Assembly: GCF_030534335.1 (NCBI RefSeq)
Contig: NZ_CP130565.1
Span: 1,199,501 to 1,263,500, forward strand
Source of the DNA: Marivirga harenae
GTDB lineage: Bacteria > Bacteroidota > Bacteroidia > Cytophagales > Cyclobacteriaceae
DNA: 64,000 nucleotides
Direction of reading: 5' to 3'
Positions 33,659 through 42,843 of this stretch are shown here, piece by piece. The notes beneath the pieces were generated by a model that made no database searches, was not told where the DNA came from, and saw only the letters and a program-made list of their open reading frames with translations. The first letter of the stretch is position 1. Each line of letters begins with the position of its first letter. The position numbers were made by a program, and so were the translations under genes.

Positions 33659-33771
33659 TGCCAAAAATATATGCACTTTCTTAGCATGAACAATTTAAAG
33701 TTTTTGCTGTTATTTGCAGTGGAATTCAATTCGAAGTAAAGCACGCCTATCGAGTCACCTTTCTTATTGAA
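33659..33771 (+). repeat. Second copy of the dispersed 26.3-kb repeat
   Basis: About 110 bases aligning with 26297-26400 at roughly 70 percent by eye, with a 21-base identical block (33715-33735) centred on GCAGTGGAATTCAATT. In this copy one frame encodes MNNLKFLLLFAVEFNSK, which is not convincing as a gene. Function unknown. Confidence 0.6.
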
Positions 33772-33808
33772 ATATTTTATTTATTTATCTCGTTACCCAC
33801 ATTAAGCA

Positions 33809-34546
33809 ATGGCTATTATTATTTTTATCCTAGTATTATGGTATGGAGGTCTTTTCTTTCAGACTTTCTTTCTTCATCGTTATGCAGCCCACCAAACTTT
33901 TAGCATGTCTAAATTTATGGAAAAACTTACTTATATATTAACCTGGGTTTTCCAGGGAAGTAGTTATTTAAGTGCTTATGGCTACGGCATTATGCATAGA
34001 ATACATCATGCTTATACGGATACAGAAAACGATCCGCATTCTCCTAAATATGATAAAACGCTTTTCGCTATGATGTGGAAAACCAAAAAGATCTATCAAG
34101 ATATTAATAAAGGACGAATTAAGGTGGAAGAGAAATTCACCACCAATGTACCGCAATGGAAAAGCTTTGATCTTTTTGCTAGTTCAATCTTTTCAAGAGT
34201 GCTATGGGCGGCAGTATATATTGCTTTCTTTTACTTTTTTGCAACTGCTTTATGGCAATGGCTATTGCTACCTTTAGTTTTTTTAATGGCACCTATTCAC
34301 GGGGCCATCATTAATTGGTTTGCACATATCTATGGTTACATAAATTTCAAAGTGAAGGATACTTCCAAGAATTTTCTACCCTTCGATTTTTTGATGATGG
34401 GGGAAGCCTATCATAACAACCATCATAAAAGAAGTGGCAATCCTAATTTTGGAGGTGTGAGATGGCACGAGATTGACCCAACTTACTTGATCATGAAAGT
34501 ATTGAACAAGTTTGGTATTATTCAGATGAAGAAAGTCAAGGTGTAA
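33809..34546 (+). CDS. Acyl-CoA/fatty-acid desaturase (membrane di-iron)
   Basis: 245 residues with the three His boxes of the integral-membrane desaturase family: HRYAAH at 25, HRIHH at about 69, and YHNNHH at about 207. These hold two iron ions. Four hydrophobic segments flank them (IIIFILVLWYGGLFFQTFF, YILTWVFQGSSYLSAYGYG, WAAVYIAFFYFFATALWQWLLL, PLVFLMAPIHGAIINWF). It is short for the stearoyl-CoA class and is usually annotated fatty acid desaturase. It probably adds a cis double bond to membrane lipids, tuning fluidity. The start ATG at 33809 sits in an apparently bidirectional region with a Crp/Fnr gene. Confidence 0.86.
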   Translation: MAIIIFILVLWYGGLFFQTFFLHRYAAHQTFSMSKFMEKLTYILTWVFQGSSYLSAYGYGIMHRIHHAYTDTENDPHSPKYDKTLFAMMWKTKKIYQDINKGRIKVEEKFTTNVPQWKSFDLFASSIFSRVLWAAVYIAFFYFFATALWQWLLLPLVFLMAPIHGAIINWFAHIYGYINFKVKDTSKNFLPFDFLMMGEAYHNNHHKRSGNPNFGGVRWHEIDPTYLIMKVLNKFGIIQMKKVKV

Positions 34547-34608
34547 AGAATTTGACTTGCAATTGCTATAGTCGCCACCTTAAATCATCTTTTTGTAATC
34601 GGGATGAG

Positions 34609-34641
34609 CTGTCAAATTTTGTCTTGTTTAAAGTTTGACAG
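34609..34641. terminator. Possible bidirectional terminator hairpin
   Basis: CTGTCAAA (34609-34616) pairs with TTTGACAG (34634-34641). The 17-base loop is large and the U-tract is poor, so it is a weak call. It lies between convergent desaturase and isomerase genes. Confidence 0.35.
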
Positions 34642-34649
34642 ATGCTTGC

Positions 34650-35462
34650 TTAATCTTTAAAATTAGGAGCGCGTTTTTCCATGCTGGCTTTAAAAGCTTC
34701 ACTCAAATCATCAGAAAGTAACATGGCAGCGTTCCAGGTAGCCATATACTGCAGTGAGTCTTCCACCGAATGATCTCGGCTGTATTTCAATACTTCTTTG
34801 GTGCCTCGAATGGACAAAGGAGATTTTGAAGCTATTGTAGTAGCCAGTTTATGAGTACTTTCCATCATTTCATCTCTTGAAGAATAAGATTGATTGACTA
34901 GCCCAATTTCCTTGGCCTCTTTGCCGTCCATTTTTCTGCCCGTATAGGCCATTTCGGAAACCATACCAGGAGAAATTAATTTGGGCAGGCGTTGCAAAGT
35001 TCCTAAATCGGCTACCATTCCTAAGTCAATTTCTTTTATGGTAAAATAGGCATCATCACTGCAATAGCGCATATCACAAGCGGCAATGATATCGACTCCC
35101 CCACCTATGCAGCCACCATGCACAGCAGCCAAAACAGGTTTCTTACATTTTTCGATGGCGTTTACGGCTTCTTGAAGAGTAAATACTAATCTTCTGATTT
35201 CCTCACTTCTTCTTCCTGCACATTCAATCTTTTGGTATTGACTTACCGACATCAGCAATTCCAAATCAATGCCCGCGCAAAAGTTTTTTCCCGCTCCAGC
35301 TAATACAATAGCTCGTACTTCTGCCCTTTCGGAAAGTGAATTAAAGATTTCCTTCATCTCCTTCCAAGCCGGCATATGAATTGCATTGGATTTTTCCGGA
35401 CGGTTAAAGCTTACTGTTGCTACTTTATTTTCAATCTCAACTCTAAAAAAATCGTATTTCAT
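34650..35462 (-). CDS. Crotonase-family enoyl-CoA hydratase/isomerase, ECH1-like
   Basis: 270 residues. Crotonase oxyanion-hole glycines are in AGAGKNFCAGIDLELL and VHGGCIGGGVDIIAACD. The stretch DMRYCSDDAYFTIKEIDLGM then VADLGTLQRLPKLI closely follows the delta(3,5)-delta(2,4)-dienoyl-CoA isomerase (ECH1) pattern, including the Asp in the MVADLG segment that acts as base, where hydratases have Glu. The likely reaction is shifting the double bonds of 3,5-dienoyl-CoA, needed to oxidise unsaturated fatty acids at odd positions. The gene is transcribed away from the M16 gene end by only 12 bp upstream, so it follows that gene in the same direction. Confidence 0.83.
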   Translation of the reverse strand: MKYDFFRVEIENKVATVSFNRPEKSNAIHMPAWKEMKEIFNSLSERAEVRAIVLAGAGKNFCAGIDLELLMSVSQYQKIECAGRRSEEIRRLVFTLQEAVNAIEKCKKPVLAAVHGGCIGGGVDIIAACDMRYCSDDAYFTIKEIDLGMVADLGTLQRLPKLISPGMVSEMAYTGRKMDGKEAKEIGLVNQSYSSRDEMMESTHKLATTIASKSPLSIRGTKEVLKYSRDHSVEDSLQYMATWNAAMLLSDDLSEAFKASMEKRAPNFKD

Positions 35463-35474
35463 TTCCTATTGCTT

Positions 35475-38334
35475 TTATTCAACTATGATATCATCAAGCT
35501 CTAGCTCCTTTACAGGGCCTAAGGTTCTCAACCTATCAAGATCGAACTTTGACGCATCTCCATAAATGGTAACCGTTACAGGCTTATTTTTAATATTTTT
35601 CTCATAAAACGACACAATGTCGTCAAACTCCAGTTTTGAGTATTGCTCGAAATTAATTTCATTAGGATCTTGCAAATAACCTGTTTTTATAAATGATTCT
35701 GCGGTTCGTGATAGCAGTCGGAAGTCCGGTCTGCTGGAACTCGATGTCAATATCAAACCATCTTTTATAGAGGACAGCCTGCTTTCATAAGTTGGCATGT
35801 CATTGATAAGCCCTAAAACGACACTAACTGCATCAGTTGTTTTATCAGATTGAGAACCGGTGAATAAAACTAATCTACCCCTTTTCTCGGGCTCGTAGAT
35901 AGGGTCTATATAATTCCCTCCTGTTGAATATGCCAATGATCTGAATTCACGTACTTCTTGAAATAACAGTCCTGACAGGCTATTGGTATAGTAAGAATTG
36001 AATGCCTCCTTTTTATAATCCTCCTCATAATTCAACGGCTCACCATTTACTATATAATATACATAGCTTTGGATTGACTTTTTGTCGTTTACCACATAAA
36101 AGGTGGTTTCCGCTACATCCTCTGCTTCCAAGAATGTGTATTGATCAATAGCGTTTTTTCTGAATAATGTAGATGCTGAGATCTTTTCTATTAACTCAGT
36201 CTCCTCCTTTTGTCCTACGTAATGGATGGAACTCATTCCATTACTTAGAAGTGCCTGCATTTTGTTCTTGAGCACAGCAGGTTCTAATTTTTTTAATTTT
36301 CCCGCTGGCATTCGGCTTTTATAACTGGACTGTTCACCAAAAAGTCCATAGCTATAAAGGATACTGCCACCTGTCGCAGGATTATTGTTGTTGAGCTTAT
36401 TCTCCGTTTTTCGCTGATTATAAAGAAGTTTGATGGTTTTGTTGGTAGGATTGAAATCTGCTATTAAAGTTTCAATCAAGTCTACCGTCTCATCGAACTT
36501 ATTGTCTAAACCCGTTATTGAAATATCGAATGAATTATAGTCTGCATTAAAAAAATAGGTGGCCCCTACATCCGCGAATTTTCTTTTCAAATCAGCGGCC
36601 GAAAAATCACTAGTGCCTGTGCTGTTGAGCGCTTCCGCTAAGAGGGCATAGTCGGGATCTTTCGTAATTCCTCCAGCAATACTAAAGCGAAGGGTGAAAA
36701 TATCATTAAGCATATTTTTAGTGTAAAAAATATAATCATCGGTAATCCCAAAATCATTTTTTAGATCTATAAAATTTGGTTCTGCTTGGTTCTCTGGAAG
36801 TGCCTGGAATCTTTTAGCATAAGCTGAGGATTCTTCCGTGCGTTCAGAAATAGGCTTATAAGAGGGCTTCTCTAGCTTCGTTTTTTTAGGAAATCCTGTT
36901 CTTGATTGTAAAGTGAAATAGTCATCCCCATAGTATTTTTCAGCTGCTTTTTGTACTTCTTCTTTCGAAATGTTTCTAATCTTTTCAGGAAATGATAGGT
37001 AGTCTTTATAATCAATATCGTAGATGAAACTTAGACCCAATGTGCGACCTCTTGTACTTAAATTTTCCGTGGAAAGCTCATAATTCCTGTAAATGCCAAA
37101 CTTTACAGATTCAAAATACTCATCAGTAAAATTGCCTTTTGCAATTTCCTGAAAACCGTCTCTAATCTTGCCCTCAAATTTCTTAAGGCTTCCCCCCAAA
37201 AACTTTTGGCACAAAGAAAATGAAGGCTGATCCATCTTCTTCCAGAAAATCCTGCTCCCCTCCTGCATATAAAAGCTCGTTATTGAGATTCATTTTATCG
37301 ATAAAGCCTGTTTGGTTACTGTTAGACATCATTCCACCCACTATTTCCAAAGCAGGACGATCAGGATGCCCTGCCGGCACCAATTTATATCCCATGAAGC
37401 CCACTTTTATGGGTGTTATTCTGACCTTTTCCACTTCTCTTCCATCAAAACTGTTTCTTGTATACTGAGGAAATTCCGGTTCTTTTCCTCTCTTTAATTT
37501 ACCAAATGATTCGGTAATCAAAGGCTTAACCTCTGTAGCATCGAAATTTCCCGAGAGCACTAAAGCCATATTATTGGCCACATAATATTTTTGAAAATAC
37601 TCATACATTTTGGTTAAGGAGGGATTCTTTAAATGCTCCACACTGCCCAAAACAGTTTGGGTGCTATAAGGATGATCCCCATAAATATATTCATTGAATT
37701 TGGTAAATACTCTTCGTTGCAAATCATCTCCTGCCCTATTTTTTTCTTCGTAAACTGCTTCGAGCTCACTTTGAAAAAGTCGAAAAACAGGGTTTTGAAA
37801 CCTGTGGGAGTAAATATCAAGCCACTTGGTCATCTGATTGGCTGGAAAAAAATTATAGTAATACGTATAGTCGTAATTCGTTCCGGCATTTACTCCACTG
37901 CCTCCAATTGATTTAACCAGGCGGTCAAATTCATTGGGTATTGCAAATTGCGAAGCTTTCAATTCTTGTGCATTAATCATCTTTTGAATTTGAAGCTTCG
38001 TCTCAGGACTTTTGGTAATTGCTAGTTCATCATACAAAGTCTTTATGGAGTCAAGGTGCGTCTTTTCAGTTTCGTAGTTTTGAGTGCCTAGTTCCTTCGT
38101 TCCCTTGAACAGCATATGTTCAAGATAGTGGGCAATTCCTGTTGCCTCTGCCGGATCATCTTTACCTCCTGCATTTACCCAAACAGCGCCATATACATTA
38201 CTAGCATTTTTGTCTTCATTTAAATAAACTTTCAGTCCATTGGGAAGCTCGTACTGTTCGACATTTATTATTGGATCTTGAGCGCATAAAATACTTGAGG
38301 TCAAAAGTAGCAGTGGAAATAATAGATTTCTCAT
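35475..38334 (-). pseudogene. M16 (pitrilysin/insulinase) metallopeptidase gene split by a one-base frameshift
   Basis: One M16 protein of about 953 residues is split in two frames. The first part, from 38334, has a signal peptide (MRNLLFPLLLLTSSILCAQD), the inverted zinc motif HYLEHM at about 70 and the ERV-like downstream Glu, and ends at 37183. The second, ending at 35475, carries the C-terminal M16 domains and starts in the other frame. The join lies at the run of six C's at 37192-37197 (G6 on the coding strand); removing one base gives FVPKVFGGSLKKFEGKIRD, a smooth continuation. Phase variation, mutation or a read error could all explain it. If intact, it degrades peptides in the periplasm. 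Catalytic zinc half is complete. Confidence 0.85.
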
Positions 38335-38458
38335 TTTAATTAGTTCGTTGATAGATAATGCTGTAATATAATAATAAATACTATGCAGTTATCAAGAACA
38401 ATTAAAGAAAATCAGGCCTGTAGAATGTGTAGCATTCAAAGTAAAAAAGATCTTCTGC

Positions 38459-38479
38459 GGGGGTTTTGTTAGAACCCCC
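38459..38479. terminator. Hairpin terminator downstream of the DUF808 gene
   Basis: GGGGGTT (38459-38465) and AACCCCC (38473-38479) pair perfectly over a 7-base loop. On the minus strand it is followed within 10 bases by a T6 run, so it should stop DUF808 transcription before the M16 gene. Confidence 0.6.
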
Positions 38480-38524
38480 TTTGTAAGTCTTCAAACCGCT
38501 AGGTGTTTTCGTTCAAGAAAAAAA

Positions 38525-39412
38525 TTATTCTAATCTGTTAGACCTAACTTTTTTCAAAATAGCAGTTGCTAAATTCACTATGGGCAACATTACTATACCC
38601 ACGATAAGCCCAATAAAGAATTCAGTAATAAATGATGGAACACTTGGCAGTAGATCATGCAAAAAGTGAATATTATGAGCAAAAATTCCCCCAGAAACTA
38701 GAAGCAATGCGATGGTCCCTATTACGGTCAAGCTCTTAATTACCTTCGGTAGTGCTTGAACCAAAAATTTTCCGATTTTATCTGAAAAGCTATTATCTTG
38801 TTCATTTAAGTTTATTAATCTTACTCCAAATTCATCCATTCTAACGATAAGTGCAACTATTCCGTAAACCCCGACTGTAGCTAATAAAGCAATTATTGAA
38901 ACCACCATAATTTGATTAAGCAAGCTTTCCTTTTCAACCGTGCCTAAAGCGATAATGATAATTTCCACTGATAAAATGAAATCGGTGACAATAGCGGATT
39001 TCACTTTTTCCTTTTCTTTGCTTAAGGCTTCCTCTTTAGTCAGTTTTTCAACATTTTCTATTTTTTTCTTGGGTGCAGGATGGAAGAAATACGCATAGAT
39101 CTTTTCTGCACCTTCATAGGCAAGATATAAACCTCCTAGCAACAGAATGATGTGAATGGCCTCAGGGACAAATGCACTCAGTAAAAATGCTAGTGGTAAA
39201 ATGATAATTTTATTGAGAAAAGAACCTTTTGTGATGGCCCAAAGCACCGGAATCTCTCTTGAGGCCATAAAGCCAGATGCCTTCTCTGCGTTGACCGCCA
39301 GATCATCTCCAAGTATTCCTGCCGTTTTCTTGCCAGCCACTTTACTGAGCGTGGCCACGTCATCCATCAACATTGAAATATCATCCAGTAAAGCAAAAAA
39401 TCCAGAAGCCAT
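38525..39412 (-). CDS. DUF808 inner-membrane protein (YedI-like)
   Basis: 295 residues opening MASGFFALLDDISMLMDDVA, the signature start of DUF808/YedI proteins, followed by VAGKKTAGILGDDLAVNAEK. There are about seven TM helices, for example IIILPLAFLLSAFVPEAI, IILLLGGLYLAYEGAEKIYAY, FILSVEIIIIALGTVEKES and FIGLIVGIVMLPIVNLATAIL. The family is conserved but uncharacterised; length and start agree with it. It sits alone between the M16 gene and the MDR gene and has its own terminator. There is nothing unusual in its sequence. Confidence 0.88.
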   Translation of the reverse strand: MASGFFALLDDISMLMDDVATLSKVAGKKTAGILGDDLAVNAEKASGFMASREIPVLWAITKGSFLNKIIILPLAFLLSAFVPEAIHIILLLGGLYLAYEGAEKIYAYFFHPAPKKKIENVEKLTKEEALSKEKEKVKSAIVTDFILSVEIIIIALGTVEKESLLNQIMVVSIIALLATVGVYGIVALIVRMDEFGVRLINLNEQDNSFSDKIGKFLVQALPKVIKSLTVIGTIALLLVSGGIFAHNIHFLHDLLPSVPSFITEFFIGLIVGIVMLPIVNLATAILKKVRSNRLE

Positions 39413-39684
39413 AGTTTATAAAATTAATGTGTCGCAAGTTAATATCATCTGTCTCAATTTAACAAATGAATTAAATATGATTGCTTTTATGAAAGCAAGC
39501 CTAAAGCCTCCTTCGCCTCGTAGAAAGCTATGAGTTTTCAATAATTAAAGGAAGTGAATATGATGGTGTTTTCATCAATAATATCAAATCCAAACCTGAC
39601 ATGTTTGGACATAATTACCAATAGGACCAATTAGCCGTGGAGTAAAGAGACGTTAAATTGAGAGCTGTTGCACTAGTGTATATT

Positions 39685-40650
39685 TTAAAGCCTAATAACC
39701 ACTTTGCCTGTATGCTTTCCTTCTCCAAAATATTGGATCAATCGCGGGATTTCTTGAAAGGCATAAGGCCCATCGATAACGGGTTTAATTTTACCTTCGG
39801 CATAAAACTGATTGATGATATCAAGCCCTTCATTGGGCTGAAGAGCCAAGATCTGACACTTCTTTTTTGTGAGGCCGGAGATCAATCCTTTGGTGATCGC
39901 CAGTTGCATGAGTTTACTATTTGTACCACCAACCGAAATATACTTTCCTTTTGGCTCTAGGGCTTTTAAATATGCCCAAGTCGATTGAGAAGTTTTCGCG
40001 TCTAGAATTAAATCGTAGCGCTCTCCTCTTTTGGTGAAATTCTCTTTTTTGTAATCGATGATATGGTCATAGCCAATGGCCTTCATATTATTGAGTTTTT
40101 CTCCTGTGTCCACACCTGTAACTTCTGCATCATATTGCTTAGCAATCTGCAAAGCAAAAGTACCTACTCCTCCACCAGCGCCATTGATCAAAATCTTCTG
40201 CCCTTTCTGAATTCCTCCTTTCTTCACTAGTCCTTGATACGCTAGTAATGCAGCATGTGGTATGGCAGTCGCCTCTTCGTGACTCATTGCTTCTGGTTTT
40301 AACATTAAAGCTTTTTCATTTATAGCAATATATTCAGCAAAGCTACCGAAGCCAAACTCCGATAAATCTCCAAACACAGCATCCCCTTTTTTGAAAGCTG
40401 TAACCCCATCTCCAGTATCTTCAACTACGCCCGACAGTTCCATCCCTGGAATCGGGTGCTTCGGTTTCCTTAGGCCAAATATCAAGCGATACAAGTAAGG
40501 TTTACCTCTTACCATTCCCCAGTCATAATCATTGATTGCAGTTGCATGTATTTTTACTAATACTTCTAGTTTTCCCGGAATTGGATTTGGAATTTCTTTA
40601 ATTTCTAGCTTTTCGGGAGATGTGTATTGAGAACAAAAAATGGCTTTCAT
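39685..40650 (-). CDS. NADPH-dependent quinone-reductase-like MDR family protein
   Basis: 321 residues. The N-terminal GroES-like domain (MKAIFCSQYTSPEKLEIKEI...) lacks the Cys and His ligands of zinc alcohol dehydrogenases. The Rossmann domain has the dinucleotide glycines in INGAGGGVGTFALQIAKQYD. This is the zinc-independent MDR class, related to quinone oxidoreductase and YhdH-type enzymes; the EGLDIINQFYAEGKIKPVI tail is typical. It likely reduces a quinone or an alpha,beta-unsaturated carbonyl with NADPH. Substrate cannot be read. Convergent with nothing close; 272 bases of non-coding DNA separate it from the DUF808 gene. Confidence 0.85.
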   Translation of the reverse strand: MKAIFCSQYTSPEKLEIKEIPNPIPGKLEVLVKIHATAINDYDWGMVRGKPYLYRLIFGLRKPKHPIPGMELSGVVEDTGDGVTAFKKGDAVFGDLSEFGFGSFAEYIAINEKALMLKPEAMSHEEATAIPHAALLAYQGLVKKGGIQKGQKILINGAGGGVGTFALQIAKQYDAEVTGVDTGEKLNNMKAIGYDHIIDYKKENFTKRGERYDLILDAKTSQSTWAYLKALEPKGKYISVGGTNSKLMQLAITKGLISGLTKKKCQILALQPNEGLDIINQFYAEGKIKPVIDGPYAFQEIPRLIQYFGEGKHTGKVVIRL

Positions 40651-40856
40651 CAGGATTGAGTGTAGTAGTAGATATAAAAAAAGCGTTCAATTTCTGAATA
40701 TAGCGTTTTTGCGCAAAAAATCTCGAAAAGTATTTAAATAAAAATGAGGATAATCAACAAAATGGCTACTTTTCCAACAATTCAAAAAATGATATTTGAC
40801 TGACAGTTAAGTTTGCCCAGCTTTACTAACTTCGTTTTTGACGCTAATGAAAAGTC

Positions 40857-41659
40857 ATGAAAACCCTCTTTTACACCCTATTACTAATGGTCATTGCGGC
40901 CTGAGTTACACCTGAAGAAAAGAGTACAAAAGAAACAAATGAAGTTTCAAGCACGGAGGAGGAAGTGCATCCCTTGGCCGCCTCCATTCAAGATGCACAC
41001 GAAGTGGACAAATATAAAACTGAAGAAGTCATAGGCTTTGATATTAAACTCAATTTTGGCGGCAATGAAAGGCTAAATCACGAATTTATAGCACCACTAA
41101 CTCATCGAAGGTTTTGGTGCTCAAGAATAATGGTACTTCTATGCTTTTTGACGGGCAAGATATTTGGCTACAGCCAGAAGACAGTTTGTATGAGGGTGCT
41201 CGCTTTGATGCTTTGACTTGGTCTTACTTTTTTATGACTCCCTTCAAATTAAACGAGCCGGGAACTTATCATTCAGCAGTTCAGTCATTACCGTATTCTG
41301 AAAATCAGGCTTTAAAAACTAATAAGATGACATTTGGTGAAAATGTAGGCGATGCTCCTGATGATTGGTACATGATCTATCAAAATTCTGAAATTGATCT
41401 ATTAGAGGCGATGGCTTATATTGTTACTTTTGGCGATACAAATGCAGAAAAAGCAGCTTAAAACCCTCATGCGATTTCATATGCTGATTATCAAGAAGTA
41501 AAATCCATTCCTTTTGCTCACAAATGGTATTTTTGGAATTGGAGTGAAGCAGAAGGATTGAAAGAACAACTGGGAGAAGCAAGCATTTCCAATATTCAAT
41601 TTTCAGATGACAAAAGTATTTTTGATAAGAAGGACTATTTTACAAAAGTGCCTTTATAA
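40857..41659 (+). pseudogene. Decayed lipoprotein gene, DUF6503-like
   Basis: The start reads MKTLFYTLLLMVIAA then TGA (40902-40904) then VTPEEKSTKE. The TGA occupies exactly the lipobox Cys codon, a one-base change from TGC or TGT. A frameshift lies near 41095-41110, after which LVLKNNGTSMLFDGQDIWLQ follows, and a TAA at 41459-41461 precedes NPHAISYADYQEVKSIPFAH. The last stop is at 41657-41659. With three lesions this is a pseudogene, not a sequencing artefact. The body, about 265 residues, with LTWSYFFMTPFKLNEPGTY, resembles DUF6503-type proteins of Bacteroidota. Confidence 0.88.
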
Positions 41660-41738
41660 AAAAAGAGTTTGCGGAAATAAGCTCGATTTAGTCTTAGAGA
41701 AAGGAATTGTTTTGGCAAATATGACTAAATTCGATTGA

Positions 41739-41972
41739 GTGGATAAAATTCAATTAGTAAAAATAGCTATGCTAGACGGAAGAAATAGAAATGAGATAAA
41801 AATTGGCTTGGAAGTGGAAGTCGTCCAGAAACAGGACCAAAGAACAGGCGATTTAACTAACGGCTTTGTTAAAAAGATTTTGACCAAATCTTCCTTTCAT
41901 CCTCATGGCATAAAAGTGATGTTGGAGACTGGCGAAGTAGGTAGAGTGAAGGAGATTTTGGAGGAGGAATAG
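41739..41972 (+). CDS. YwbE-family protein
   Basis: 77 residues with the compact YwbE motif: DGRNRNEIKIGLEVEVVQKQDQ, then RTGDLTNGFVKKILTKSSFHPHGIKVMLETGEVGRV. The GTG start at 41739 gives MDKIQLV, about family length; an ATG at 41721 is out of frame. The family is uncharacterised but nearly universal in many Firmicutes and Bacteroidota, and it looks like a small SH3-like/OB-like nucleic-acid-related protein. It follows the pseudogene by 79 bp and may once have been in the same transcript. Confidence 0.88.
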   Translation: MDKIQLVKIAMLDGRNRNEIKIGLEVEVVQKQDQRTGDLTNGFVKKILTKSSFHPHGIKVMLETGEVGRVKEILEEE

Positions 41973-42008
41973 CCAGAGGTTGATCTTATTTATAAAATAA
42001 ATAGATTT

Positions 42009-42740
42009 TCAATCTCCAATCAACTGTAAAACTTTAGAATAAATCCGATCGGTCCACAGAGAGTACTGGAAACCGCTGGGATGTAAATTATCATTGGTTA
42101 ATGCATCCGAGGAGGAGCCTAATTCACGAGAGATAGAAGTAACATCGATAAAAGGGATATTTTTATTATTACAAACACTTTTAGCATAAGTATTATATTG
42201 GTCGATTTCTTTGCCTATTTTATCGCTATTAGAACTTCCGAAGGGAGTAACTCCATAATCAGGAATGGATACCACAAATACATCTCCGCTATCACCTGCA
42301 ATGTCAATAGCAATTTGGAGAAGAGAATCGAATTCCGTTTCATACAAAGAAAAATCCTTGCCCTGATATTGATTATTGACCCCAATTAATAGGGATACTA
42401 AATTATAATCTCCAGAATTAATATCATATGACTCAATCACACCCATAAGGTTACTGGTAGTCCAGCCAGTTTGAGCAATGATGTCAACTTCCACCTTCAA
42501 GGATGTTTCTTGCTCAATTCTACGGCTTAATTGAGCTGGCCAACTTTCCTCCTCTGGAACACCTTGGCCGATTGTATAAGAATCTCCTAGAGCTAAATAT
42601 TGAATATCGGATTCGTCTACCTCTGGCTCATTAGTCTCTATATCATCAAAGTCAATCTGATCAGTTGAATTTTCACAACCAATAATTATTAGAATTGAGA
42701 TAATAGTAAATAGATGATAGAAATTTTTATTCTGCCTCAT
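42009..42740 (-). CDS. SGNH/GDSL-family hydrolase, secreted or lipoprotein
   Basis: 243 residues. A short hydrophobic start (MRQNKNFYHLFTIISILIIIGCENS) ends in a lipobox-like IIGC. Block I is LGDSYTIGQG with the nucleophilic Ser, block III has LIGVNNQYQG with the Asn, and block V, DNLHPSG, gives the catalytic Asp-His pair. These identify an SGNH esterase or lipase active on acyl or acetyl esters; the exact substrate is unknown. It has acidic residues after the signal, as is usual for surface-exposed lipoproteins in this phylum. It is downstream of the M13 peptidase on the same strand, with a terminator between them. Confidence 0.9.
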   Translation of the reverse strand: MRQNKNFYHLFTIISILIIIGCENSTDQIDFDDIETNEPEVDESDIQYLALGDSYTIGQGVPEEESWPAQLSRRIEQETSLKVEVDIIAQTGWTTSNLMGVIESYDINSGDYNLVSLLIGVNNQYQGKDFSLYETEFDSLLQIAIDIAGDSGDVFVVSIPDYGVTPFGSSNSDKIGKEIDQYNTYAKSVCNNKNIPFIDVTSISRELGSSSDALTNDNLHPSGFQYSLWTDRIYSKVLQLIGD

Positions 42741-42787
42741 TCTATAGAAACACTGATTAATTATTTTAGGTTTTTACATTAAACAGA

Positions 42788-42817
42788 AAAGAGCACAAGC
42801 ATTCACTTGCACTCTTT
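42788..42817 (-). terminator. Hairpin terminator after the M13 peptidase gene
   Basis: AAAGAG..CAAG (42788-42799) pairs with CTTG..CTCTTT (42806-42817) with a two-base internal mismatch. On the minus strand it is followed by T's. It separates the M13 gene from the SGNH gene. Confidence 0.55.
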
Positions 42818-42843
42818 ATAAAAAACATATGTTAAATTTTCAT

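Noticed and set aside
33689-33742. Possible 17-residue peptide MNNLKFLLLFAVEFNSK in the dispersed repeat
   Set aside because: The other repeat copy has no ATG and an earlier stop in that frame, so coding is not conserved.
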